Shown piece by piece: positions 16,110 through 31,279 of a stretch of 64,000 nt of DNA. The position numbers and the translations under genes are program-made. The DNA is from Elysia crispata. Lineage: Eukaryota; Mollusca; Gastropoda; Plakobranchidae. The notes under the pieces are model-generated. The model ran no database searches. It saw nothing but the letters and a program-made list of their open reading frames with translations, and was not told where the DNA came from. Numbering within the stretch: position 1 is the stretch's first letter; every line of letters starts with the position of its first letter. The stretch lies in NCBI GenBank assembly GCA_033675545.1, contig JAWDGP010003957.1:90001-154000 (forward strand), read 5' to 3'.

Positions 16110-16263
16110 AATCTTAAAATGCAAGCATCTTTCTAAGATCCGTTAGAGGCTAGTTTGTATGTCCTGTAAAAATATGGACTTGATCGTTCTTAGCGATTCA
16201 ACTTCTTAGTCTATTCAAGCCAGCATGAAAGTCACTGTTCCTGAAGTATCTATTTTTGTTGAC

Positions 16264-17225
<962 letters not shown>

Positions 17226-17234
17226 ATTAACCTG

Positions 17235-17370
17235 ATGATATTGAATGAGATAACGGATCTTACCATTTGTTTTCTTAGATCTATGTTTAATGAGATAACG
17301 GATCTTAACATGTGTTTTCTTTGATCTATGTTTAATGAGATAACGGATCTTAACATTTGTTTTCTTTGAT
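17235..17370. repeat. Three tandem copies of a 45-bp unit
   Basis: Three successive units are marked by AATGAGATAACGGATCTTA. The last one merges into block B copy 2. Block B copy 1 has only a single unit at its start, so the triplication happened after the two blocks separated. Confidence 0.9.
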
Positions 17371-17745
17371 CTCTTTTTTGTCTCTCTTCGTTATTTTATT
17401 TATTCAACTTTTTTCCTTAATCCTCTCTATTCCAAGCAGTCAACACTCATCTTGGACATTACATTTTCAGTAACTGTTTAAATCATAAAAAGGCTGTTTT
17501 GTTGGGGTTTTTTTTCTTCTCCCGTCGATTGTTTTATAAAAACGTTATTCAGTTACAAAGTGATATGTGTATAACTGATGTTGATACCATATGTTAATGC
17601 TCATTCTTGATATTTTTGCTATCTAAAAAGAATTTTGATTAAAAGGAAATCTCTGTATGCTACAAGAATTTTGATAATTTACATTCATAACATTTGGTTG
17701 AATTTGCACTTGACTAAATTGGATACTTGCTATTGTCCAGAACAG
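17329..17745 (+). repeat. Dispersed block B, copy 2
   Basis: Aligns with 15661-16035. It shares the order of conserved segments but differs by several indels, including extra sequence near 17550-17600. Confidence 0.75.
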
Positions 17746-20195
17746 TAGAATTTATGATTTCCAATGGTGACAGATTCTCCTTCTAAACAAGACTCTCAGA
17801 TCTTGCCTGTCTTATTTAGAAATTTTTGGTTCTCTCAGAATCTCACCACTTACTACATGCACAATTATCCACCTTGAAAAACTGCTATTGAATAGATGTC
17901 AAAAAAGTTTCTCTGGCATCAACTGGTAAATAAACCAAGTAGAGATAAACCTTGAAGAAGCAAAAAAAGTTTTAGTAAAATAAATAATAAAATACAATTG
18001 AATACGTAACTGTAAACTAAGTATCATAAACGAGCAAAGCTACGATTTTTTTTACAAATCCTAAAAATCAGTTTAATTTGTACATCTCAGAAAAATAAAC
18101 AAGACATTTTGAGGACATTGAACTAGGAAATATTTCAACATGACAAATGGAAATAACATCACAAAAATATCTTACTGTAATATAATTATGATTATAAATC
18201 ACAAGAATATCTTAACTATATATTAATTCAAAACTTTCTCTCAGTTCAAAATTGTAAAAATGAAACTGAAAAATTAAGTTAAAGCACAACCGGCATGTCA
18301 AATTAATTACTGGCGAGAACGATTTGCTGTGTTAATAAATATAGAGACAAAAATAGATGAAAGTTAGGGAGAATTTCAATACTGATCAAAAGTGAAATGG
18401 TTCATGAGTCATTTGAATAAAATGTGAGGAACACAAACCGTGACTGTGTTTATTTTATCAATATTTTATTTTATTTTTGTGAAAGTTTAAATTTTAGATG
18501 AAACTTTGTTCTAAAAAATGCAGTTCTAAATAGGCCTGCAAACTTAAAAATAAAATAAAAAAAAAAGAAAGATGTAGGCCTAGAGACGTACACTGATCTC
18601 ACAAAGTTTAAGAATAAGAGACTATCAACTTAAAAATAAATTTAATGGTTGAAAAGTTATATCAGCAGTCTCTGAAAATAAGGTAAATTTTTTTCATGAA
18701 AGATGCAAATACATATATTCTTTCTGTATATCGTAGAGCAATTTTCATTGAAGTCATATTTAAAACTAGAGTAAAAAAAATTCAGATAAATTAATGTGTT
18801 CCGAGACTTCCTGAGAGAAGATCACATAGCTCATATTTTAGTGCAAATCAAAGCACTTGCTTTTGGTACTGTAATAGGAAAAGAAATAAATCCTTGTACA
18901 TTAATGTCACAGTCATGAACATAATATATATATATATATATAGAAGCAGAGTCAAATCAGCAATCATTAGTAGGAGATGCTTTTTCTTTCACTTCAGCAA
19001 CAATTTCACTGAAGGAGTTATTGAATCTCTGCTAATATTGATTCACAATTAATGCCTCCAAGACCTATACGGTCACCACAAGTGGCTTTGGACCTGCATG
19101 AAAGTCACACATTCTCATCATAAAATACAAAAAAATTGAATATTCATCTCATTGGAACAAAACCAGTCTATTCAATCAAATTTTTTAACTTTCCAGTGGG
19201 TGGTACAGAAGTAGACAGTTACCAATAGATTGCGTATGTTTGTCAAGATATCGTCACCAAAAAATTCTAAACATAAATTGACACAATAGACTGTATTAAA
19301 TGAAGGCTTTGCAAGATAAGAATGAAGAGTTTTGTATAAAAAAAAAAATAAAATCATAGTGGCCAAAGGACAAGAACATAGTGAGTGTTTTGTCCTTCAT
19401 AAAATAAAGTAGCTTTCATGATGGTCATTCATGATACAGAAAGAAAAGTCAGAGGACAAATATGGAGAGTAAATCTTCCAAAAGCTTAGGCACAGTCCAT
19501 TAAAATCTGTTTAAACATAATGAGGGGAAGATAGACTTCAGAAATACTGTCGCAATGGTTCCCAAAAACATGGTAAAATTGAATAAGGAAACCAATCAGT
19601 ATTAATCCAAATTTTTTTAGGTGTGTGACAAATTAAAGGTTGCGCTCTACACTTAATAAAGTGATTGTAAAGTGAAGGGCATGATAAGAAATATGAGATT
19701 TACAACTGATAAAATCAAAAAGGATTTAGAAGCCTTACACTTGAGGAGGGCAGTATAAGTCATAAATTACATTCTGAAATATACAGTGATTCTGCATAGC
19801 TCATACTTTTACACATAGACCTATCAAGAAATATATCTTATGACTAAATCAGAGAGATCTAAGAGTAAGACAAGGTTTACCATATTTATATACATATATA
19901 TTTTTTTTCTTTTTCTTTTAAATTTCATCCTCGGCTCGTGCTGCTTTTTCCTTTAATTTTTTTTTAATATCTTTGGAGACAGGCCTAGAAGATATCAGAT
20001 AATTATGAACTTATTCCATCGCAAAATGATGAGTCACTTAGAGGAATGTTTGAATTCAAGAAGAATATCAAAAGAATGATGACATATATCAATAAGAATT
20101 GCATAGAAGGGTAAACATTGCACTTTTGTAAAGTATAGGGCAACACTGTCCTTAAACATGACAGATTTTACATGTAAATCTATCAACTTGAGAAA
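17746..20195. other. Gene-less; probable SH3YL1 3' UTR and downstream flank
   Basis: No coding region recognised. Unlike the preceding 17 kb it is nearly free of long repeats apart from a short (TA)n at about 18924-18942. It lies directly downstream of the SH3YL1 stop on the minus strand, so part is probably 3' UTR. A minus-strand AATAAA (plus TTTATT) occurs near 18447, but several such hexamers exist in this AT-rich DNA and the true end cannot be fixed. Confidence 0.4.
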
Positions 20196-23100
20196 CTAAG
20201 AGATAGCATGAACAAAGTTTGCTGGGAAGATGCCCTGCCTCCCTCTCTCATCTAAACCCTCCCACCAATCATTGAGGTTGTCCGTCGCCGTTGTCACTTT
20301 TAGTTTGTCACCTGAGAAAGAATTGAAAAAAAGATAATATTAGGTAAAATTAAATGTGATTAAGATTCAAATGTATTTTCCTTGCAAGAGGAATTCCAGA
20401 GAATTTTAACAAAGTGAATAAAGAAACCAACAATGGTTAATTCTGAACTGCTTTTTACTTATCAGTTTCTGAATTGTAGACAATTAATCTGAGTCACCTC
20501 ACAATACATGTCATTCATATTATCTTTGTCTTTTGATTAGCAACATAAGGAAGCTCTTGGTAAATTGAAATCAAAATTTAGAACTCAAATGAGCAAGGAA
20601 CAACTAAAAAAGTGATTGTTTTTCATGCATCTATTTGCTATTAAACTATATAAGAATAAAACAAAGATAAATATATCTCCTTGAATTTTTTTTTAAATTG
20701 CACACTGTTTTTTATGCTGTATTTAAAGCTATTGGTCTTTAGTGCAATGCCCTTCCCTGAACCTCTTATTATCATAAAAAAACTGTATGAAATTATCACA
20801 GTTCACTAAAGAGTTATGAGATTATTAGCTCTCCTGAAAGTAAATTACAAGTTCCACCTCAATAACACTGGTTTTAACACAAATGTTCTCACCAGCACGA
20901 AAAGGTAAATCACAAGATAATTGTCCCTCAAAAGTGAAGTCCGCAATAACCCAGGTCGGCCGAGACGGACGAGAGGCTACTCTTGAGCTACTAGTGAAGT
21001 TGAAGTCTATGTCGTCTTGCCAACGGTCAGAGGACAAACCTGTTGGATTTGAAACAATATAGGTGTTCAAAATTGTATATTACTTATTACCACACTTGTG
21101 AATCTTTTCAAATTAACTGGCACTTAAATATTTTGCTACCAATTATTTCCCAAAAAATATTATTGAGGATCTAGTCTTTTGGACGTAAAAAATTGTAGGA
21201 TATATGCTCATCAAACTTTACCAGTTTGCATGGAGGAAAACCATACAACTTAATAATTTATCCTCAAATAATATCTCAAGAAAGATGTTTTTTTCAGTTA
21301 TGAAAAACATTTCAGAACCAACTTTCACGTATACAATTAAATGTGATTGACAGATTTTTTGAAGAGAAAAGGCCTTTTTGGAATAAATTAAGAAGTTGAT
21401 ATTTTCTCTTATGAGTATGACCAACTAATTATTTCTGCTAATTTACGCATGTACTGTTGTATAGTTGATTATAGCCATTGTCTTTGATTTTGAACAGAAA
21501 TCAAGATACATGTAGTAGATAAAAAAAATATCAAAAGCAATTGCTGGATAATATGTACCTTCTTCATTTCTTTGTGATTAAATTAACTTCTGCAATTCTA
21601 AAAAAATCATGGCAGATGTGCAAGAAGTTTATGTCTTCAACAGTAAACCATGCAATAGATGTAAACTTTCTTTCTGTAAAGATTCTCTCGTATTTTGCCT
21701 TATAACCACTTAAAGTAATAACAAAAGGTGTTTCAGGACTTGTAAAACAAAAATTATTAGTTAATTGTTTAAAGACTGAATGCTGGGAAAAATAGCATAT
21801 TAATCAGGGAAGAAATTGGTTGAATATTACCTGCATTGAGATCGACCGTGGATTTTGAGGAACGGACTGTTTTCCTGTCTGATCTGCCAGCTGTGCCAGG
21901 TTTTGCACTGGCTGTGGGTAAACAGGGAGGGGAATGACGGAGCAGATATACACATAAATTATACATCAGTTGCCCGTAGAAAACTAACATGCAGGCTCAG
22001 AAAAAGGAACATAGTTTTGGGTTGTTGCTTTTTTTTGTTTTTGGTTCTAAATGGTATCAGAGTAGTATAATAACGACAGGAATTAGTAAGAATAATAAAG
22101 CAATAACCAATTAATATTAACATGACTTATGGCAATAGTGAAAACTTGGTAATGTTGATAGTATAGTCAAACCATAACACAGTGTGCCCAGGAATAGGGA
22201 ACATAGATCATTTTTGAGTCAAACCACTGGACAACAGGCTAATTAAGAAGAAAACAGATTTTTGTATGTGCGTTTTTAGAAAATTAAAGACATGTTTGTT
22301 AAATGGTTCAGAAGCAAGGCAAACATTTAAACGTAAATTGATTCAATTATCTTTGTTATCTCTCCCTCATCTTACCTATAAAAAGTGGCTGATGTTGACT
22401 TTGTGATTTCTTTGGCTTTTCATCTTCCTCGTCATCGTCTTTGTAGGAAGATCTTGATAGAAACCACTCAGACTTGGAACGAGACTCAGACTTTAAAGCC
22501 CCTCCACTCGAAGATTTTCGGGAATTTGATCTAAAGCCACTCTGGATTGAGTTTGAAACAACAATATTTATTGAAAAATACAATATTTTAAAAAGTGCAT
22601 GTATTTGCCTCCTTCACTGGATGCAGCTAAAAACTTAGCATTTCCCCGACTACAAGTCAAAACCATTTGGTTTCATCTTTTTGGGCTCTCTCATCACTAG
22701 AGTACAACAAAAATATGAAGTATTGCCAAAAGCCTGTTTATTTAAAAAAAAGAGGGTGTTTTCCAAAGTAATTAAAACATGAGCTGTGATTGCTTTTGAA
22801 TCTGTGATTTTGGATATTGATAATTTTTTTTTATTTTGTTTCTATCAAACACTACCATGATGTCTCAGAGTTATAACCTAAAAAATATTCCAATTCTTTT
22901 CAATTTACTTTTTGCGGGGCAGTTTTAGCCAAAAATTGCCCCAATAAGTTAATATGGTTCTAGGTTGGATTTTCTTTTCTCTAGAAAGAAAAAGCAGTTT
23001 AGAAAAAAAAAAGATTGTGACCCTGGAGGGTCTAAGAGTTTAAGTTTAGAAAAAATCTCAAGTTTAATAAACCTATTTGACATAGCCGCTAAAGTTTGCC

Positions 23101-24040
23101 CACTGGTTCTGTGGGAGACCCCGCTATGTTTTTTTAAATGTTACTGGACAACACCTTGTATCAGCTTCCTCAAAGAGTCACAGAGTGGTCTTCAGTGGAA
23201 AAACTGAAGATTATGATAATGAGCATTATTGAGAGCATAACAGTGATGATGTTTGATGAGTATGATGATGACAAGGTAAGGTACACGTAAGCATAATCTA
23301 GAATTTCATTAGAAACAAGCCTCATTTTCCCTTGAAATGTGAAGACAACAAGCTTATTATTATTCAAGAAAATAAAGGTGGCATCATTTTATTTATAAAA
23401 AGGGGAAAAGAGATTATTTTTTTTTTAAATGTGATGTCAATGACAAGAAACGCCAACACACCATGAAACCTCTCCTAACAGCCTCTCCCTCTGCTGCGTC
23501 CCTGATGCGACCTGCATGTTTTTGTGCTTGTCTTTTGGCCAATCTGAGGGCTGCCTCAGCTGCCATGTCCTGGTGCTCCCGCATCACGGCGTAGAGGGCG
23601 TCACACTCTTCTGGTGGATCCACTTCCCCACACAGAATCTGGGTCGCTCTCAACTCACGGCCATAAAACCTATTTTTATAAAGAAAAGTATGATTAGTTG
23701 GTAAAATGATTTTCTTACTGGCCTAGTCTCTGATAAACATAGATCTTATAGATTATTGAGGGGAAAAAAAACAGCTTTTTGCTGATTACGAGAAGTATGT
23801 ATCAGACCCTAGATCATTAATTATTTGCAAAAAAAAATATCATCCATAATTAATTTATCAGTATTTTTTTTAATTGGTTTTAATCCGTTATTTTCAGACT
23901 TTCTAGTGTTTCAAATACAATTACAGTTTATTTTATCTATCTATCTATCTATGTATATATCTATCTATCGATCGATCGATCTATCTACCTATCTTATCTT
24001 ATCTTATTCTATCTATCTATCTTATCTTATCTTATCTTAT

Positions 24041-24108
<68 letters not shown>

Positions 24109-26299
24109 GGTTGTCAAAACTTTGTTGTTTTTCAAATGCCACATTTCTTAAATAATTTCACTGAAAAATGAAAATGCCCCCAGAAATTTTAAAGTTATAC
24201 TTTTAATATATATCTCATTGTTTTGTTAAATACTTTTTTTTTTTATTTTTCTTAACTTTGTATTAAAAACGACTTGGTGAGCCTGTCTTTGAAATATGCC
24301 CCAATGAAGCAAAAAATAAAAAAATAGAGAGAGATAGAGCTATCTCATATCAACCTAAAAAATCTCTTTTTTTAACTTTATTAATTTCCTACAAAAATCT
24401 TTCATCCTTTGAAAAGTTAGTCTTTGGAGCATGAATAATCATTAACTTTTTTAAATCAAGGAAAACTGCAAGTGATAGTGAAAAGCAAAAACTCAAGATT
24501 AAAAAAAATTATCAACATCAATCAATGAAATTTTTCATGATAAAAGATAAATCATGGGATTCTTTGAATAGCAAAACTCTCAACCCTTACTTTTTATTGG
24601 CATCCTTGCGCTCTATCAAGGCACTTCCCTCAATGGAAATCCCTGCAAAAATTCCTTTAGTCTTGGAGTAGGTGTAGATTGCTGCAGGACTCCGTACAGA
24701 TACATCTCCTTCAATATTACGACCTAATGGGCCAGCGGCAACAGTGAAGTTTCCACCCAAAGTAAGATTACCCCCCTTAGAAAAGGCATTAATTGCTGCC
24801 CTTGAATTGAGGATGATTACAAAATCAGTCACCTAGACAACGATATGAGAAACAAAAACCATATCGTAAAATAATCTTAAGAGTTAATTTGTAGAAATAT
24901 AATACAATTGAAAAAGTTTGGGATTTAAATTCAATTGATTTGTCTGCTTCAGGCCCCTGTTGTTGAATATATTTACAGCAATAACAATTTTTAACATTAA
25001 ACATATTGTTACAGAGCTGTGCTTAAAATGATAAGCTGTTCACACTCATATATGAGTCGTAAACTGTATAAAAAGTTTGGCAACAGTTTTAATCTTACCT
25101 CCACTCCTATTTCAAAGCCTCCCCCAAGACCTGCCAGTCCAATAGCTGAAGGGGCAGACCACCCTAAATCATACAGGGAGAGAACTCATCATTCGTAGCA
25201 GCTAAACATGTTCATCATAAGAGATATCGCTATTTAATTTTTTCAAAAATCATGTGCAAATAAAATAAATTCAGATAAAAAAGTTGAATCAATAAGATAA
25301 CCCTCAAAACATGCAAAATAATAAATACATATTGCAAATGCGTGTTTAATCTATTGTCAACACTGATAAATTTATTACCATGAAAAATTTTAATTAAAGG
25401 ATGTAAAATATACTGATTCCAGTTCAAAAGGTTTGAGTTACAAATAAATTTAACTTTGTATTATTTTAGCATCCAACTATACTTGAAGTTTGCCTCACTT
25501 GCACTCACCTGTAGAATAGTCAATGTTATCATCATCTAGTTTGGCTATTACAATTCCACTTCCACCTCGGGCTGTCACCAGAAAGCCAGCTTTAAATACT
25601 GTGATTATAGCCAGACCTTTAGCTTTGGCCAAAATACCAGCTGTAAAAGATACAATATACTTTTGCAGAACATATTCATATTCAGAATAATGAAAAATTT
25701 ATAAAATAAAGAGACTTTTTTAAAAACCTCCATTTTTTTTCTCCTGTCTAAGATCTTTTAAAAATTTCAGGAAGAATAAGTCATGTGAAGAACCTGTCCT
25801 TTGAGGGCTAACACAAGAACAAGAATGTTTTGCACACAGTCCAGTCCAAGTTGGAGATTGATCCAACCACACAAAATGCATCATTTATGTATATTTTTAT
25901 GTAAATACTGACAGACATACACTTCAGGTGAATTTTTTACAATATCTTTGACTCACTCTCAAAAGAAGATCTAAGATGAAATTACAATTTGAAAACAGCA
26001 CAGAACTCTTGTGAATCTCACTTGATTAGAACAATATTCTTAAGCAATACGAGAGCATTAATATTTTGTGTCACTCAAACCAGGACATACATAATTAGTT
26101 ATACTTTAAGATATTTCTTTCATTTGGTTTTGCTTAATATTTTAATACATCAATACAGAGTTATTTTTTCAACTGATAAAGTACCTGGAATTAGTTTGTC
26201 AGGTCCTGTTTTAGAATTTGGCATAGTGAAGTCCCGAAGAATCTTTGCTGCTTTTTTTGTCTCAGACTTAAGATTCTGAGGGATAGGTGTGTTCACCAT
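20196..26299 (-). CDS. SH3YL1: SH3YL1, SYLF and SH3 domain protein, nine exons
   Basis: Minus-strand exons 26299-26185, 25640-25509, 25163-25099, 24832-24591, 23669-23462, 22541-22376, 21911-21831, 21039-20893 and 20311-20196 join in one frame with GT-AG borders to give 423 residues. The start MVNTPIPQNLKSE matches the family N-terminus. Residues 1 to about 230 form the SYLF (Ysc84) domain, with diagnostic segments AGFLVTARGGSG, AGLGGGFEIGVE, GGNLTLGG and GPLGRN. Residues 255-360 are a Ser/Lys-rich linker with an acidic DDDEEDE patch. Residues 366-422 are an SH3 domain (ADFTFEG, NDWWEG, GIFPANFV). In vertebrates the SYLF domain binds phosphoinositides and the protein acts in membrane ruffling and actin remodelling; yeast Ysc84 is the relative. 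The vertebrate protein is about 342 residues, so the linker here is longer. Two borders are less certain: the exon 5 donor (ATG|GTGTGT chosen because it keeps frame; AGAG|GTTTCA does not) and an alternative read-through of the exon 8 donor. Confidence 0.93.
23935..24107. repeat. (TATC)n / (TTATC)n / (TA)n compound microsatellite in an SH3YL1 intron
   Basis: Tetranucleotide TATC blocks alternate with TTATC pentamers and an ATCG run, ending in about 35 bp of TA. It lies in the intron between SH3YL1 exons 4 and 5. Confidence 0.95.
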
Positions 26300-28399
<2,100 letters not shown>

Positions 28400-29700
28400 T
28401 ATAATTTTTTTAAAACAATATGTAGAAGAACACTGTTATAAAAGAAAATATTTGAATATATGAAAACAACATAAAATCGTAAGATTCCGATCGATGATTT
28501 TTTATTGAGAATTTTTTGACAAAACATGAGGACGACCATCTTACCAAGTTTAGTTTAAAAGTTGATGTTACAAATCCAGAAGAATTAGAAAAAAAATCAA
28601 ACAATTAACGGTTGGCTGATAAAAATCATTACAAAACATGGGAAATAAAGATTTTGTTGATTATGCATCATTAAAATTTGATGTTTGTCAATCAACAATA
28701 TATTTTTATGTATATTAAATTTCATAATTTTTGTAAGGAACTAAAACAACACCTACTAACATGTGATTTAGGTTTTAAAGAAACAATGAATAATACTTCA
28801 CAAATTAAATCTATTATAAAATCGTGTCAAAAATGAAAAAGAAAAACTTATCCCTAATAGAGAGAAATCTATAATGGACCTTTCTAGAAAAGTAAAGAAA
28901 TTAGCAGGTGTGAAAAAATCTTTTTAAAATGGCCGACTTAACAAAATTTAAAATAATTTCTTCCTCAATATATATACGAAAAAAATTTATTATGATAATA
29001 ATGATTTTATATTTTATTATATTTGTTGAAAATCATTTTATTCCACGAAAGAAAAAGAAATTAAATTGTGAAGTTGAAGATGCTATTGAATTAGGTGGGT
29101 TCTTTAAGTACCTGATTCTACAACTAATTTAATCTCATCAAAAAGTGATATAGATTTTGATAATTATCTTAATACAACATAGTTTATAGATTTAGGAAAA
29201 AAAAGTGTAATGAAATATTATTTAGAAAATCTATTTATAAATAAATATAACTGAACAAAAGTTAATATTTTATCTAAATTATTATTGAATGTAACATGGA
29301 TATGCCGTGAACAAAAGAAAATAAAAGTTTTGAAATAAAAAATATTATTCCAATGATTAGATTTGTCAAAGATGGATTTATAAAGAAGTTATGCGTTAAT
29401 AGTAGAATAGTTTACTTTTTGTATTAATATTGTCTTGAATTATTATAACATAGTTTAGATTTCTTTTCATAATGATTAAACTGATGGGTATCAAATTCTT
29501 TTTTACAATCTTTACATTGATAGGTACATGTACCATTAATTTGTTTTGTAAATGATCATTCATTTGATTCGTTGGGTGTGTGTCAAATCTGAAATCAGTA
29601 ACATGGTCACGATAGTGAACATCTGGCGGTGCTGTTGGGTAAATTCTTAGATAAATTTTCTCTACCATTTTAAAAGGGGGGGGGAGCATTATTTATTCTC
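28400..29700. other. Very AT-rich, decayed coding-like tract
   Basis: A stretch markedly richer in A and T than its flanks, containing many short frames on both strands whose composition (Lys, Asn, Ile, Asp-rich) looks more like decayed coding sequence than random DNA. One minus-strand stretch near 29400-29560 has a Cys/His pattern reminiscent of a zinc-binding motif. It may be a fossil of an AT-rich virus-like or transposable element. It is clearly broken, with many interruptions. The family was not recognised, no terminal repeats were found, and its age cannot be judged beyond old. Confidence 0.3.
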
Positions 29701-31279
29701 CACTAAAATGTTTAGCAATGGGATGTCTTTAGTCAAGTCGTGAAGCTCGAAAAATTCCGCTTCCGGTGTAAACTCTATCATCATTCTTAGTGCAGTACAG
29801 TTAGTCTCCGGATGTTCAGTTACTTCCTTGTATTACTAAAGAGTAAAAGATACAGTGTACTAATTTGCTTCTCTTGTGCGTGGGTAATAGATAAAACTTA
29901 AAAGTGCAATTTTCGAATACATTTTTGTTTTGCTTTGTTTTCAATTATTATTTAGTTATACATTATAATTTATTTAATTCTTTATTTGTTTTTACTTTTA
30001 TCATCTACGGAATGAGCAATGAATTTCAAACTCCACCTGCACAGCGAAATGTGTGGCCTTTTCTTTCAAAAAGCTGAGGGACATGTAAACTGTGCATCAC
30101 TGGGTGTTGTTAATTTTACGGTTCAACTTCAAGCTATTTCGGAAGAGGGGCATTGAAATGTGCGTGTTGTTCATTTTTTTCTTCAAGTCAAATCTGAAGG
30201 GCATTGCGACGTCTTCTTCCTCAACAGTTCTCTTTTTTTCCATGATAGGTTTTCTATCTTAATTCGTCTCCGTCTTTCTTTACTCGATCATTGCAGATCT
30301 TGATTGATATACTGTTTGATCTTGCTGTTTCTTCCAAGTTCTGGGTCCCGCTTGATTCCAATTCAATAAGACCCTAAAGTTTTGTTTCCAGTGTCAAGAT
30401 CTTATGCCAATGCAGATCTTTGCCATAGATTTAAACTGCGGTGGAATATTGTAAAACAAAAAAATAATGTACGAACTGGACATTGAGCTAGGACTACAGT
30501 TCTACTCAGATGACTGACAGAAGGCGTGAGACTTGCAACCGTCCAACTTGGAGAAGCGGGGAAGTGGGAAGGGAGGAGAGAACAAATTACATGTACATTA
30601 TGTTGACCGTGATGCCACAAGCATTTTTTTGTTTTTGTTTTTTAATGAAGTACATGTATAGTTATCGGCAGTGAATGCACATGTATTTTGCCTGTGCCAT
30701 AACTTAATCGTGCCCTCCCTGTAAGGTCTACCTGTCCCTTCAGTTCTCAAGACCAGACCTAACCCCTATCGCCCATCTCATGTGTACAGGGCGATTCAGC
30801 CCTCCTTCCCTCCCCTTTCGCTCCATGTATTAAACTATGTACAGTGCACAATACATGGACATGACTGTATTACTATCATGCTTGCAGAGCTTACAAAGAG
30901 ACAAAGTCATAACTTCTTGCCGTTTTATAATTGAGAGCCATTCCTTCACTAAGTTTCATCACTGTCTCTTCCATTTTACTGATAATCAATACCGATTTCA
31001 AAGCGCGCGTTTAGGCGATGTAGCGTGTTTTTAGAGTATTCTGATCAGGTTGTAAAAAATCTGCCAGACCACTAAATCGTGCTTTCACTTTTAGCCGAAC
31101 CGTGCATTTACCTGGGGACTACTGTATAAAATCCAACGCCGTATTTATCTAGTTAAGTATACTACAATGTACATTGTACATGTAGTTTGTATTTTTTGGA
31201 AAAATTTCAATTTCTAATTTACTGAATCTATTTTTAATTGGAGCATAAATTAGAACATTGGGAATTTCATTAATGATTC
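29701..31279. other. Gene-less stretch
   Basis: No gene recognised. It contains the first of the TACATGTA palindromes (from about 30588) and a degenerate local repetition around 30060-30215, where an AGGGGCATTGAAATGTGCGT-like segment recurs in weak form (AGGGCATTGCGACGTC). Confidence 0.45.

Noticed and set aside
22917-22944. Hairpin GGGGCA...TGCCCC in an SH3YL1 intron
   Set aside because: A short imperfect stem within chance expectation and no associated feature.
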